Assembly (NCBI GenBank): GCA_003116875.1
Contig: BCKT01000010.1
Span: 434,001-498,000, forward strand
DNA length: 64,000 bases
Reading direction: 5' to 3'
Source: Takashimella koratensis
Lineage: Eukaryota > Basidiomycota > Tremellomycetes > Trichosporonales > Tetragoniomycetaceae
The translations under genes were made by a program, and so were the position numbers. Under the pieces are notes generated by a model. It ran no database searches. It had not been told where the DNA came from and was given only the letters and a program-made list of their open reading frames with translations. Shown here one piece after another: positions 1-10,718 of this stretch. How positions within the stretch are numbered: position 1 is the stretch's first letter; each line of letters opens with the position of its first letter.

Positions 1-345
1 CGGAAGTCCCAAGGTGCTCGTGGGTGACCATGTCTACTGTGTAATGACATCTCGGGTAGGTTTTTTTTTGTCTCACTACGTGTACAGAGACATCCCTTGC
101 TGACAGTCTGTCGGTAGATCGTGAACTGACTCTAGCGGTACCCAATAGTAAGACTTACCCGCCGGAGTTGTGCACCTTTCACTGCTGACAAAATCTCCCA
201 AATTTAGCGTGACGTTACACAATCCTTGGTGAGTATGGGATACCGTGCACTCCCCTTCTTGGAACAGTATCATAATTCGCAGAGCTCCCAATGCTAACAC
301 TTGCATTATATAGGGGCTCCACCGCCGAGTATCAGTGGAGTGATA

Positions 346-388
346 CAGTACGCTCCACAAAGTTAAGAATCACTTTAAAGTTTGGACC
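346..388 (+). repeat. 5' terminal inverted repeat of the Tc1/mariner element
   Basis: Begins CAGTACGC directly after TA at 344-345 and pairs with the reverse complement of the segment ending at 1707. Shared blocks are CAGTACGC, AAAGTT and AATCACTTT; the remainder is mismatched in places. Confidence 0.8.
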
Positions 389-396
389 TTTTTTTT

Positions 397-426
397 GAAC
401 GCGTCTGGGATTCTTCAGACGCGTTC
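397..426. repeat. 11-bp perfect inverted repeat (hairpin) upstream of the transposase
   Basis: GAACGCGTCTG (397-407) and CAGACGCGTTC (416-426) are perfect inverse copies around an 8-base loop, just inside the left end. It may be a subterminal transposase site or a transcript hairpin; function unknown. Confidence 0.6.
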
Positions 427-472
427 AAGAGCTGTTTCCCATGCTTTCTTCTNCTTCTTCTTCTCCAAAAAC

Positions 473-1543
473 ATGGTTCGACCACCACACAACTATTCCC
501 CAGAGCAGCGGGCAGTCTTTGCGCATCTGGGACTCTCCATAGGCCAGCGGCCAGCTGCTAGAGTCTGTGGGGTCTCTCAGAAGGCCATTCGATCTGCAAT
601 TGAACGCCATACAATTCAAAGCAACCAGAAAGATCGAGCTCGCTCTGGACGACGTCCCATTCTTGCCAATCCATACTTGCGAAGGCATGTTGAGCGAATC
701 ATTAAGGCCAATCGTTTTGAAACACTTGCTGAGATCCTAAATCAGGTCCAATTGCTGAGGAATGAGCGGGGCTTCCCAATTGTTGGTCTGTGCAAGTCGG
801 TTCTTTGCCGGACGGTCCATTCCCTTGGCTACCATGCATGCACACCGGTTGCCAAACCATTCCTTGATGCCGTCAAATGCCAGAAACGTCTCGACTACGC
901 GCGTTCATACCGTTTTCACCCTTGGCAAAACGTCATCTTCACAGGTGAAGTCTCCTGCAACCTTGGAACACACTTCAAGCAGAAAGTCTGATGGAAACCA
1001 AGCGAGAAACTCAACCCCGAGCTCATGCGACCTCAATTTGCAAACGAACGTACCTCCCAGATGTTTTGGGGTGCCATCTGGCTTGGGGGTTGCTCAGACC
1101 TTGCTGCCTTTGACACTTCCAATTCAACTGGTGCAAAGAATGGCGTCACTGCTCAAATCTACGGCAATCAGGTTGTTGATGGCAAGCTGAGGAAGGCCTG
1201 GATAGGGATGGAAGAGGATGGGAAGTATCCCTGGGTGCTGGAGGATGGATGTACAGTTCATACAGGCAATGTTGCTCGAAGCAGGGGGCTTGAGTATGGC
1301 TTTAGGTATATTTCCCACCCTCCCTACTCCCCTGACCTCAATCCCATTGAGAATGTCTGGGTAATGCTTAAAAGAAGGCTCAGTAAGGTCTACCCCCGTC
1401 CTCATACCAAACAAGAGTTAGTTGAGACACTCCAACGACTCTGGCATGAGATCCCACAGCGGAAGATAGACCATTGTATTCTCTCCCTTCGAGGTAGGCT
1501 GCAGACAATCATCACTAGAGATGGGCTACATGCCAACTACTAG
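473..1543 (+). pseudogene. Tc1/mariner transposase, inactivated
   Basis: DDE/DDxE transposase that would bind the element ends and cut at TA. The N-terminal part (from MVRPPHNYSPEQ) is a helix-turn-helix DNA-binding region. The C-terminal part is the RNase H-like DDE domain with EDG at the second Asp and SPDLNPIENVW at the Glu; 34 residues separate them (DD34E). Two lesions are visible: a TGA at 989-991 splits the frame, with the same frame resuming as WKPSEKLNPELMRP, and the first catalytic Asp, expected in the block FTDE, reads FTGE near position 944. The TGA plausibly comes from CGA. An N at 453 lies just upstream of the chosen ATG. About 356 codons, typical for Tc1. Confidence 0.85.
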
Positions 1544-1664
1544 CTCTAATCTCTTCAGCCTATTCCCCACCTGTACTCAGATGTCTGTACACAATTTTGA
1601 ATATCTAGCAAGTCTGTATGGATGTCAAATGGAGGAGACAACAAGCTGGAAGCTCGGAAAACAA

Positions 1665-1707
1665 ACCAAAAACTGAAAAGTGATTCCAAACTTTCTGACG
1701 CGTACTG
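1665..1707 (-). repeat. 3' terminal inverted repeat of the Tc1/mariner element
   Basis: Read on the - strand it starts CAGTACGCGTC and matches the left end at about 34 of 43 positions. It is followed by the second TA at 1708-1709. Confidence 0.8.
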
Positions 1708-1765
1708 TATCTCCTCGGACTGCCAGGAAGTTGGACACCTCACCAATTTCAACACTTGGACTTGA

Positions 1766-2756
1766 GATAGTAGTCCCCTCGTTTCGCTAGTTTTTATGAT
1801 TAATCTCACAAAGATATCCATTTGTTTGGACTCTCGTCGAACATTGTTCGGTGGGAAGACCGAGCAAGTATATCCTGTGTTCAATATGTAAACTCTTCCC
1901 CGTCACCGTCTTGACACGAAATCGCAATTGTCTTTCCCAGATCCTAGGGTTTGAACTCGCAAGGAGGCGCTCGGGCACCCCACCAGCCGCCTGTGGCGGA
2001 AACTCCTTGAAACGCGGGGGTCTCGGGCTTTCGGACGGGCAGATGCTTGTCACATTCCCGGCCGTTGTTGTTTCGTTGCTGCACTCCGTGAAAGCCCCGG
2101 GTTAGTACAAAGGAGGTACATCAGGAGGTATCACCGTTTGTGAGAACGTCTCGTGTCTCTTCGAGGGCAGGGGAACGTGTATGGAAGGATTTACTGCCCG
2201 TTTCCCCTTTCTCAGCAAGGCTAGAATGGAGTGCAGCTGCCAAATACCGCAAGGGGGTTTATCGGCGTCGGACCACACGAAAGGATGTTGCTATGATCCC
2301 GGGTTGTGCACTGATTCAGTTGGGGTCCGTTAAGCACATTTCCCCGTGGGAAGGAGGGCGGACCACATGCCTCGCATCTTTGCTCCTTGAAGTCCGTGTG
2401 GCATCTGTGTGAATCCCGCACATTGGATGCATGCCGCCGCTTCTCCTCGACATGACTGCGGCCTCCTCTTGGAGGGGTTATCACATCCCCGCACCTGCAC
2501 TGTTTGATCCTTGGCTTCGATAGCTGCCTCGATGAGGCTCTGTTTGAAGACGAACCTCCTTTTTTTGATTGGCCCCTCACGGGGAGCAAGGCTAGTATGT
2601 ACATCCGTTATGCCTCAGCTCTTCCTTATCACTTCTGGTTTGAGTGCCCCTTTCGCCTCCTATCTAGTGGGAGGATATATTCAGCCACTGCGCAGGTGGT
2701 TATTGACCCACCTCTTGTACATTACTGCAGCCTCTACTTCATTCTGCTCTGCGACT
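1766..2756. other. Intergenic, upstream region of calpain copy 1
   Basis: No gene recognised. Around 2198 there is a block (ACTGCCCGTTTCCCC) resembling one upstream of copy 6 near 13330. A TATATTC at about 2675 lies some 80 bp before the copy 1 start and may be the TATA element. Short open frames here are antisense or spacer shadows. Confidence 0.5.
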
Positions 2757-3918
2757 ATGCTGTTGTTTACTCTTGCTTCACTAGCAAACTTTGGTACGTG
2801 CCCCGAAGCCAACCTGCGCTGACATCAGCTTCTCCTATTCTCGGCTTGGTGGTAGCCGGGAAATCGCTCGAGGGTCGGACGTACGGCACCATTTCCTCCA
2901 CAAGTGATCTTCCAAAGGTTTTCGGAAATTCTGGAACCCCTAGTATCAATGATATCAAGCAAAGTGAGCACTTGAGCACTGAAGCGAGACTGCGCTGAAC
3001 ATGCCCTTCTCCATTTCAGCCACGGTACCCGACTGCTGGCTAGCGAGTACAATGGCAAGTCAAACTCCTTCCTATGCCTCCGTCTGACCTTCTCATCTTC
3101 CTCCCACTCCTCTCAATGCATAATAACCTCCACCGCAGGTTGCCTTGGTGAAGTTGAATGCTGCTTGGATCACTGCACACATCTCAGTGGCTTCCGATTC
3201 TCAAGCAACTTTTACCATATATGACAATGGGGCAACGCCAACGTCTATATCAGTCACATCCAGTGATGCATTAGACGAGTCCAACGACGACAGCGGCAGC
3301 GATGAAGCTTGGTGGCCGGGTGGGTACCTCTGGGCAGTCAAGCAACACGGCTACACGGGACAGACCTCGACGGACGGTATCGGCGGGGCTGTGTCCAATG
3401 TCGGCCTTGGACTCCTCTCTGGGTTTGCCGCAAGTGTTGTCGTAGGACAAACTGCTGCGCAGTTTTGTAAGTCTGCCAGCTCCTTCACCGGCGTGCGAAT
3501 TTGTGCTAAGCCGCGTTAGGGGCCTACTTTGAGAAGGCTGATTACACTCCCATCCTTCTGGGAACGGATGACACCACCAAGGTCCTTGTCTCGGGCCATT
3601 GCTATTGTGTCATGACGACCCGAGTACGTTTCACGGGTTGTTTTGCAAAGTATTGTGTACTCTCTAACTGATGATCGCATGTTAGACTGACAGCAGTGGT
3701 ACCCAATAGTGAGTCGTGCACGATTCTACTCGCTCTTGAAAGCTGACCTAACTCTCCAAGCGTCACACTGCACAACCCCTGGTGAGTACACACATCTAGT
3801 CACTCCGTTGCTTGTTTGACAATGACGCAGGGGAGAAACGACAGAGTACGAGTGGAGCAAAATTTTCGCAGACACGAATCAGGTCGGCTATCTGACTAAC
3901 TTCAACTCTTGGACGTAG
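2757..3918 (+). CDS. Secreted calpain-like cysteine peptidase, copy 1 (intact)
   Basis: Predicted papain-fold thiol protease reduced to the calpain catalytic core. Eight exons (2757-2793, 2829-2963, 3020-3054, 3139-3466, 3520-3623, 3686-3708, 3761-3781, 3831-3918) give 256 residues. Residues 1-13 (MLLFTLASLANF) form a signal-peptide core split by a 35-nt first intron. The catalytic set is Gln in SINDIKQ, Cys in VPDCWLAS, His in SGHCYCVM and Asn in LHNPW. The segment WWPGGYLWAVKQHGY...GGAVSNVGLGLLSGF matches the calpain pattern LW..LLEKA...GG...LTG. No Ca-binding EF-hand or C2-like domain follows. Intron 3 starts with GC (GCAAGT). The start ATG agrees with copies 4 and 6. A fungal tyrosinase- or amidase-type alternative is not supported. 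Family assignment rests on motif order, not a search. Confidence 0.82.
3055..3138 (+). other. GC-AG intron 3 of copy 1
   Basis: The donor reads ATG|GCAAGT, the strong consensus of GC-AG introns, and the acceptor is CCGCAG. Copies 2, 4, 6 and 7 have GT at the same exon-exon position. Confidence 0.8.
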
Positions 3919-5034
3919 TTTTTATCTCGCCCCGGCTGTGACTTTCTGGGGATGCCAGCCTCCTTAGCCTAAGCTCAATGGAAAGATGTCATAAACCATG
4001 AACTTGTATACCCTTTGTTCGAAATGTATTTTATCTTTTTAGCAGGGTATGAGACACGTGTTCAGGGTATATTGCTGCAAATGCGCCTTGCCCACACCAT
4101 GACCAGTGCTAGATATACGACGAGCCAACCAGTTCCTTGTTGGGATTGGCATGTTGTGTTTGAGACTGAAACTGAAGTGGACGCGCGGATGACTTCACTG
4201 TAATACAACTATGACACCTCCCACTGCGTTCGGGATGGGCGGCTCACTCTACAAAGGATGGTTTTCGGGCATGCCGGGAGCTGTTTGGCGGATGCGAAGG
4301 TGTGAAGTTTTCCCAAGGCGGTCAGGAGCCTGTTTGTACATATGATAAGATCTCGGCATCCTCCTTTGTTCTTAATGACGTTTCGAAAGAGGGATTGCCG
4401 AATGCCTACGACTCCAGTCAGATGAAAGGATGTTGCGCCCACTTGTGCTCCGTGGACATATGCATTGAAACGCACGAGTATGGGGCTTCAGACAAGATGT
4501 TGTATATAGATGTGATCTCTTGCTCTTGATCTCCGTCCGACTTGCCCTTCCACACATGTGAAGGTAGCGTTTCATCCCCCTTTGGCTGAAAGGAGTCAAT
4601 CACAGAGCTCCTATGATAGCCTCGCCCTCCTTGACTCTCCGTAGGAGACTCCACTGCTTGCAAGCAGCTTTGCGTTTCATCTCACTTTCGGATGTCTTGG
4701 CGGTACCGGCAACACGTTTCATCCTTCCTTGTCCATTTTGATTAGCATCCCCTATCTTAGGATTTGATGAGAGGCGAGATGCCTCTCTTTTCACCTCTCG
4801 TCCTCAGTGCCCCTCTGTTTCAAAAGAGACATCCTATCATCGACAATCGTGAACGGATGCCAAGTCCATCCTCCGTTCTATTTTCTGACTCGAGTTTCCC
4901 ATCGGGGTTCTCGATATAAGTACTGCTGTGCATGCCTGTTTCGTTATCTCTGGTTTCCGCAGTTCGGATTGACACCGCACATCAAACTTTCCCTTCACTC
5001 GTCCGCAGTCGATCTGTCACCTACGCCTTGAACA
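3919..5034. other. Intergenic between calpain copies 1 and 2
   Basis: No gene recognised. Holds a block near 4566-4595 (GTTTCATCCCC...TGAAAGGAG) that recurs upstream of copies 4 and 6, a CTGTTTCAAAAGAGAC block near 4812 that recurs near 8790, a TATAAG at about 4915, and CTCGTCCGCAGTC at 4998-5010, shared with copy 6 just before its start codon. Confidence 0.5.
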
Positions 5035-6178
5035 GTGCTTTTGCTCATTGTCGGGACTATTGTGGCGCATGGTAAGCGAATAGCAGATAAGCCGCTAATT
5101 CTAGCCATGCCCATCCTGGGTGTGGTGGTGCAACCGCCACCAGCAGCATTGCAACCTCGCATGGATTTTGACTACGAGCTTCCACTGCCCTCTGTATTCG
5201 GAACATCGGGAACCCCTAGCATCGATGATATCAAGCAGAGTAAGAGGCAGCACGAATGAGACTTGGTGGTACTGATGCTCTTTGCCACTCAACCATTTCA
5301 GCAACGGTTCCAGACTGTTGGCTTGCAAGCACCATGGTGAGCCGAGATGGGACTTGCTCTTGTTCACTCACTCACTGATTCCCCTGGCTACAGGTTGCCC
5401 TCGTCAAGCTGAACGCCGCATGGATCTCTGCTCATATTTCAGTGAAATCCGACAGTCAAGCGGATTTCACCATCTACGACAATGGCGGCAACCCCACCAC
5501 AGAGACGGTCACTATGGACGACGCGCTGAACGAAGCGAACGACGCGAGCGAGAATTCGTTGGCGTGGTGGCCGGCTGGGTATTTATGGGCTGTCGAGCAG
5601 CACGGATACACCGGACAGCCCTCGCATGATGGGATTGGCGGGGCGACAGATAATGTCGGTCTCGGACTTCTTTCCGGTTTCGCCGCAACCGCCGACGTCG
5701 GCATGAGCGCGGATGACTACTGTAGGTCTCGAATATAGTGTGAAACGAGGTACTGACCAGAAAAGGGAGCAAGAATATTGTCTAGGCCGACTACACTCCT
5801 ATCCTTCTGGGGACAGGTAGCGATGCAAAGGTCCTCGTTGCTGGCCACTGTTACTGCGTCATGACTTCGCGAGTAAGTCGAAGTTGGGAAGTACCGCACT
5901 GAGCTCTCATGCTGACTCATGTCCTCTTTGACAGACCGACGGTGATGGTACCCGATAGTAGGTCTGAAGCTGGTTCCCATTGCGCACGCTGACAGACGCC
6001 CTTTCTCCAGCGTGACCCTGCACAACCCTTGGTAGGTTTCGTCTTTGACCAGGCGTTTCAAAGAGCTAGATCGCTGAAGCCTTGCAGGGGTGATACTACC
6101 GAGTACAAGTGGAGCGACATCTCAGGAGACTGTGTCGAGATTGGCCGTCTCGTCAACTACGATTCTTGGACGAGCTGA
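5035..6178 (+). pseudogene. Calpain-like cysteine peptidase, copy 2 (start lost, in-frame stop)
   Basis: Closest in sequence to copy 1, with the same eight-exon plan and all catalytic residues present (DIKQ, VPDCWLAS, AGHCYCVM, LHNPW). Where copies 1, 4 and 6 have ATG this copy has GTG (5035-5037), and a TGA sits immediately upstream in frame (5029-5031). The next in-frame ATG (5107) is past the signal peptide. In exon 5 a TAG (5783-5785) stands where copies 4, 5, 6 and 7 have a Lys codon, in the stretch IV(K/*)A. The stop precedes the His and Asn blocks, so any product would lack half the active site. Low divergence elsewhere suggests recent inactivation. A sequencing error at both places is possible but unlikely. 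Confidence 0.75.
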
Positions 6179-7173
6179 AATTTTTTATTCCCCGCTCGGT
6201 TTTGTAGCAACCAAGACACCTGTCGGCTAGACATTTCACGACATGTTGAGGAAGTATAGCGCGCGACAGAATGAGCTACTTTTGATCGTATGTAAAGCAT
6301 AGCAGTGAATGTTACTTGTCGGCAACAGCCACCGTTTTGTTCGAAAGGAGGGTCTCCAGAGCCTGTGCCACACTCGGTCACCGAGTCATGCCACCAGCCA
6401 TTATCCCAGCCAACCAACGTCAACTTAGAGGACACCCATACCACGAAGCTCCAAAACTTAGGACAACTTTGGCGCGATCTAGCAGCTCTTTTTTGTCCTG
6501 CCCAGAAGCTTCATGCGTGAATATTCACATTTTGCCCTTCACTGCTGTCGCGGTGTCCATCCTGCGGGCCACAGGATCTTGGCTCCCAAGGGTCACGTGA
6601 TCCGTGCTGTCTTGGCGATGGAAGGGGGCAAGGCCAATGATTGCAACGTTCTGGGACCCACCGAGTGAACCGTCGTAGCATGTATATCAGCGCGCAATGA
6701 CGCATGAGGTGCAAAAGCCGTGTCGGCAATGTACAGTATGTACACACTTACAACCATGCATTTCCGAAAGGCGCTGGGTCATGCTATACTGACTCAATCC
6801 CGCGTCTGCACGGCCGAAACCAGTCCTTGTGACTTGAAGCGGCACGGACAGTTTGAGCGATGAAAGGGAGGATTCATATGAAACTCGCACCCGAGTTCGC
6901 CTATCAAAGGAAAGGGCGCCGAGCAGGCAACACCACTCATCTCTCTATGCACCCCTCACGGATGGAAATGGGGTAAACCTTCAGTGGTAGGTTTCAAGCT
7001 TGTAGCTCATCCACTGACATGAATGGAAAGAAATTTGATGTCACTCTCTTCTCTCGCTTGCTCGTACCACTCCAGGGCAATCCTTGGAGATTGAGAGAGC
7101 CACTTTTGGCAATAAATCCCCTCTCACCTGGCTTTTCTCTTCCCTGAATCCCTATCCGCCTCTCAAGATCACC
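6179..7173. other. Intergenic between calpain copies 2 and 3
   Basis: No gene recognised. A GAAAGGAGG occurs at about 6341 and TGAAAGGGAGG near 6862, members of a short motif that recurs throughout the array spacers. Confidence 0.45.
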
Positions 7174-8361
7174 ATGTTGTTGATTTGGACACATTGTCTA
7201 GTGACTTGTTTCCTCATCTGTAGGTCGATCCACAGTCCATGCTTATCTTGAGTTTGCTCGCCTGCTTCTGTGGCCTCGCCGGTCGACTATGGAGGGGGCA
7301 ATCCACCAATTTTGCACCCGTCGCTCTATGGATCGTCGGGAGTTCCGAGTATTGCTGATGTGCAACAAGGTACGTCCCGACAGTAACTGCCATTCGTCAT
7401 GGGCGGCTGATCAATGTTCTTAGCAAGCAACAACGACTGCTGGCTCGCTAGTGCGATGGCAAGTGCCGACCATCCACGTCTTGCTCGTGCTTACCACTAC
7501 CAACCCCTCTCCAGGTCGCGTTGGTAAATGTCAACCCCAACTGGATCAAGAATTACGCTACTCAAACAGCGCCCAGGCTCTTGCCGGCGAAGCTACCTTT
7601 ACCATTTTCAATAATGGAGCTGACCCAACCTTGTACACGATCCCCTGGGCAAACGCCACTGGCGAATCCAATGACGACGATCAAGGCGACTCAACCGCCC
7701 CTTGGTGGCCGGCGGGTATTGAAGAGGCGGTGTTGCGCCACGGCTATCCGCTGCAGCCGGCAGGTACACCGACTTTTGCTCCATCCTATGCAGGGGCGGG
7801 ACTCGGGCTCATCTCCGGCTTTGTGGCTATTGCGGCTGCTGGTGCTGCTCTTTCTGCCAGCAGTGTCTGTGAGTGGCCTTGGTCTCGCTGGTTGCTGCTA
7901 CTCTGCCAGAGATATGGGTGTAGCTAAACGATGCTCAGGGGATACGTTCATTGTTCCCAGTGGGAGTACCCCTATCGTGTACTGCACGGCAGCTACTACC
8001 ACGACATTGTCACCATCCCATTGCTATGCGGTGATGAGTTTTCGCGTGAGTGCCTTCTCACCAGATGATGTACCTGACAAGGTGAGGAGATCGCCTTAAC
8101 TGACAGGACTGGCAGACCGATGGAGCCGATCAGTTGTAGGTAGACTATCTCAGATTCCGCTCAATTCGAAGCCCTTGCTTATGCTGACCAGACAGCGTGT
8201 CCCTCCACAACCCACTGTAAGTGAGACTGGTCGGTGGCCTTGTTAAATCATCTGACCATTTGTGCATCAGGAACACAACGAGCGAGTACACATGGACTGC
8301 GGCATACAACGATGTTGCTGGGATAGGACATTTGCAGGGATTTGAAACTTGGACTGATTAA
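7174..8361 (+). pseudogene. Calpain-like cysteine peptidase, copy 3 (one-base frameshift)
   Basis: A diverged member. Exon 1 (7174-7219, MLLIWTHCLVTCFLI) joins through a 33-nt intron to exon 2 (from 7253), giving a good signal peptide. Catalytic residues are kept: DVQQ, NNDCWLAS, PSHCYAVM and LHNP. The Trp after NP is Leu, and the following Gly is Asn (NPLN instead of NPWG). Intron 3 is GC-AG. Exon 4 (7515-7868) is 354 nt, whereas in all other copies its length is 3n+1; the upstream half (NPNWIKNYATQT) and the downstream half (QALAGEATFTIF) are in different frames, placing a one-base loss at about 7562-7571. Everything after it is open, so the lesion is young or is a sequence error. Confidence 0.7.
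7459..7514 (+). other. GC-AG intron 3 of copy 3
   Basis: Donor ATG|GCAAGT, acceptor CTCCAG, at the same position as in copies 1 and 5. Confidence 0.78.
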
Positions 8362-9077
8362 CCGAATCAATGTTTCTCGAGATTGCCTGATAGCCGTGAT
8401 CTGTTCAGATACCTCAGGAATTCATACCCGAGGGTACCATTTTGGTACCTGCTGCATGAAACAATGGCCAGCGGCGCACAGGGGCTGTGTTATAACATCT
8501 GAGGAAACGAGGAGAAAAGGAAAACGCTCCTTAGATGTCACCTTGGATATCCCTTTGAAGCGCGCGTTTCGGATGTCTCGGTCTGAAAAGTTTCATCTCC
8601 ATGTGGTGAAAGGAGTAGTTGAAAATCAACTGATACGGTCTGTGTTTTATATGTTCACTTCGATGGAGGACTTTGACGAGGAATGACGGGGGCATTCCTT
8701 AGTGACCATGTTAACCTCCTTTTGCTATACATTGAGGGGATGTAACGAGAAAGCCCCCTTCAACATGGGATAGCCTTGATCCCCCATCTGTTCAAAAGAG
8801 ACTATGTTTCGAAATGAACGGGATCGCTCAACTCCTTGCCGCACCTGCGATTCACCTTTGATAGATCTTTCCTTTAACACTCACCCACGTTTCAAAAATA
8901 AACTGCGTTTGGGGACTCTCATCTCAGATCGGCGAGCTCCACACTGAGCGATTCAGAGAGGCAGTCAAATTGAAATGTAAATCACTGCTGAGAGGATGTC
9001 TCTTTCCCTCATACGCAGCAGGAGGCCCACTCCCTTTCGAATCTCCTCCGACTGATCCGCACTTCATCCCACCCTCT
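8362..9077. other. Intergenic between calpain copies 3 and 4
   Basis: No gene recognised; the one long open frame (8342-8686) has no similarity I can see and overlaps the copy 3 tail. Contains GAAAAGTTTCATCTCC...GTGAAAGGAG at about 8586-8616, shared with the spacers before copies 2 and 6. Confidence 0.45.
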
Positions 9078-10180
9078 ATGTTGGCACTCACTCTTGTAAT
9101 TTTTGTGTCCTATGGTATGTCCCGCCCCCAGAATCGTTATTGATGGCAGCACTGTTGAGCACTGCCCTCGTGACCCCCTTGAATACTTACACGCCAGTCA
9201 AGCCTGCGGAAGCGTTTGGAACCTCTGGAACACCTAGCATTAACGATATCAAACAAAGTAAGCGTTTGGTTTGTCACGGCTTGGACAGTGGCTTGGACGG
9301 GTCGCTAAGGCTTCGGGGTATCTAGCCAGTGTGCCGGACTGCTGGTTGGCTAGCACGATGGTGAGTCTAATGACGCAGGGCATTCTGCAACATTCATTGA
9401 CTGAGGACTCGCTTCAAGGTTGCTCTTGTCAAGTTGAACGTAGGATGGATCACTGCGCACGTCAAAGAGACCGATGACGGGCAGGCATCATTTATCGTTT
9501 ACGACAATGGGGAGAATCCAACAACCTACACGGTCAGTTTGAGTCAAGCCGTGGGCGAAGCGAACGACGATAGCGGCTCGTCTTGGTGGCCAGGAGGATA
9601 TTTGTACGCTGTCAAACAGCACGGATATACAGGGCAGCCATCAACAGATGGGATAGGTGGGGCAGTCGTCAACGTCGGGCTTGGACTTCTCTCTGGATTT
9701 GCCGCTAGCGCTGTAGGATATTTGACCGCTGATGAATACTGTACGTCCCCCCACGTGCTGTAGGGATACCGCTGATTACAGAGAAGGGAGCTACATTGTG
9801 AAAGCTGATTACACACCCATTTTATTTGGGACTCAAAGTGACGCCAAAGTTCTGGTGGGCGGTCACTGCTATTGCGTCATGACATCTCGAGTAAGTGTCC
9901 ACTCCTCCGCCCGTGCAAGTTTCACGTATTGACGCGGTCCAAAACGCTTAGACCGACAGCAGCGGTACTCAATAGTAAGTCGTTGGGTTAAGTTGTTGGG
10001 TTTTATCAGTACTGACGGTGTCTTAAGCGTAACTCTACACAATCCTTGGTAAGCCCAAAAACCTATGAAATGAGCTGACAATGCGCCAGGGGAGAGACCG
10101 CCGAGTATCAGTGGAGCGACATCTTTCCTGACTGTGTTGAGATCGGATATCTTACCAACTTCGACTCATGGACTGGATAG
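9078..10180 (+). CDS. Secreted calpain-like cysteine peptidase, copy 4 (intact)
   Basis: Eight exons (9078-9114, 9150-9257, 9326-9360, 9419-9740, 9787-9890, 9952-9974, 10028-10048, 10090-10180) give 246 residues. The signal peptide (MLALTLVIFVSY|ALLSTA) spans a 35-nt intron. The active site is complete: SINDIKQ, VPDCWLAS, GGHCYCVM, LHNPW followed by GETAEYQW. The fifth exon uses the acceptor AAG at 9784-9786; the CAG four bases earlier would create a stop, and the AAG choice restores the Trp seen in copies 1, 3, 6 and 7. It is the cleanest representative for defining the family gene model. All introns are GT-AG. Confidence 0.82.
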
Positions 10181-10489
10181 ACTGGTTTGTTTTTAGCTTA
10201 GTCGCTGCTGCCTGAAGGCGGTTCTGTATCCCGAGTCAATATGTGATCCTCCTGAAATCTGTTCTACTGTCGCTCCTGTGATTAATGTTGCGAATGGGGA
10301 CACAATCAGCGCTCCTGATAGACCTGAGATTTCCTACAGCACTGATACCGCTGTTAATTGAGAGGTGATCATCATGGGATCCCAAGGAAGAACAAGGAGC
10401 TTTCCCCCCTTTGTCACACCGGCGCCGTATCAAAGAAAGTCTGTTTTTCTATCGGCGTGTGCTATAGAGGAAGTGCTTTTGTTCAGCCT

Positions 10490-10590
10490 GGGTCTTCCCT
10501 TTACCTACTGCTCGTGAGTGGGGAATAAGGGAGAGTGGGAGGCATCCCCTTAACTTGGGATGGCGGCCCCATGAGAGCAAACATAACAGA
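10490..10590 (+). repeat. Diverged spacer repeat, copy a
   Basis: Shares GGTCTTCCCTTTAC, then GGGAGGCATCCCCTT, in the same order with 14979-15085. There it lies about 110 bp before the start of copy 7; here no gene follows for 850 bp, so it may be left over from a lost copy. Confidence 0.6.
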
Positions 10591-10699
10591 GTTAAGACGA
10601 GGTTAGCACGCTCGATCAATGTCCCTCTATCCCCTAGTGGTAAGGGGCGAACGGACCGGCGTTCTTCCAATACAAAAAGCAGATGTTGTCGTCGTAGTT

Positions 10700-10718
10700 C
10701 CCCCCCCCCCCCCCCCCC
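10700..10718. repeat. Poly-C tract (19)
   Basis: An uninterrupted run of 19 C. Length is likely unreliable in the assembly. Confidence 0.9.

Larger units (their letters stand above)
346..1707 (+). mobile_element. Tc1/mariner DNA transposon, 1362 bp, degenerate
   Basis: A cut-and-paste element flanked by TA target duplications (344-345 and 1708-1709). The ends are imperfect inverted repeats starting CAGTACGC, about 43 bp each, with long matching blocks such as AATCACTTT. Inside is one transposase reading frame of the DD34E class. The insertion lies in the last exon of calpain copy 0. The single-copy TA target and the perfectly continued host frame across the empty site argue that the insertion post-dates the gene family. 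Two lesions in the transposase (see that entry) suggest the copy cannot move itself. Confidence 0.88.
1..1765 (+). pseudogene. Calpain-like cysteine peptidase, copy 0 (3' part, transposon-split)
   Basis: The 5' part lies before the window. Exon pieces at about 1-56, 125-147, 208-228 and 314-345, with the remainder at 1710-1765, carry the catalytic His block (VGDHVYCVMTSR), a short TDSSGTQ exon, the catalytic Asn exon (VTLHNPW) and the tail ending FNTWT-stop. A Tc1-type element interrupts the last exon. If the element and one TA duplicate are ignored, the two halves read in one frame and match the same exon of the neighbouring copies (WSDI, then DCQEVGHL). Independently, the exon at 125 is preceded by GTGA where the other copies have an AG acceptor, and the nearest upstream AG (116-117) leads into a TGA. 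The copy therefore looks broken twice. Identification as a family member is firm; loss of function is inferred. Confidence 0.8.

Noticed and set aside
395..472. Extended N-terminus of the transposase frame
   Set aside because: It would run through the inverted repeat and the N at 453; the ATG at 473 starts the typical Tc1 N-terminus.
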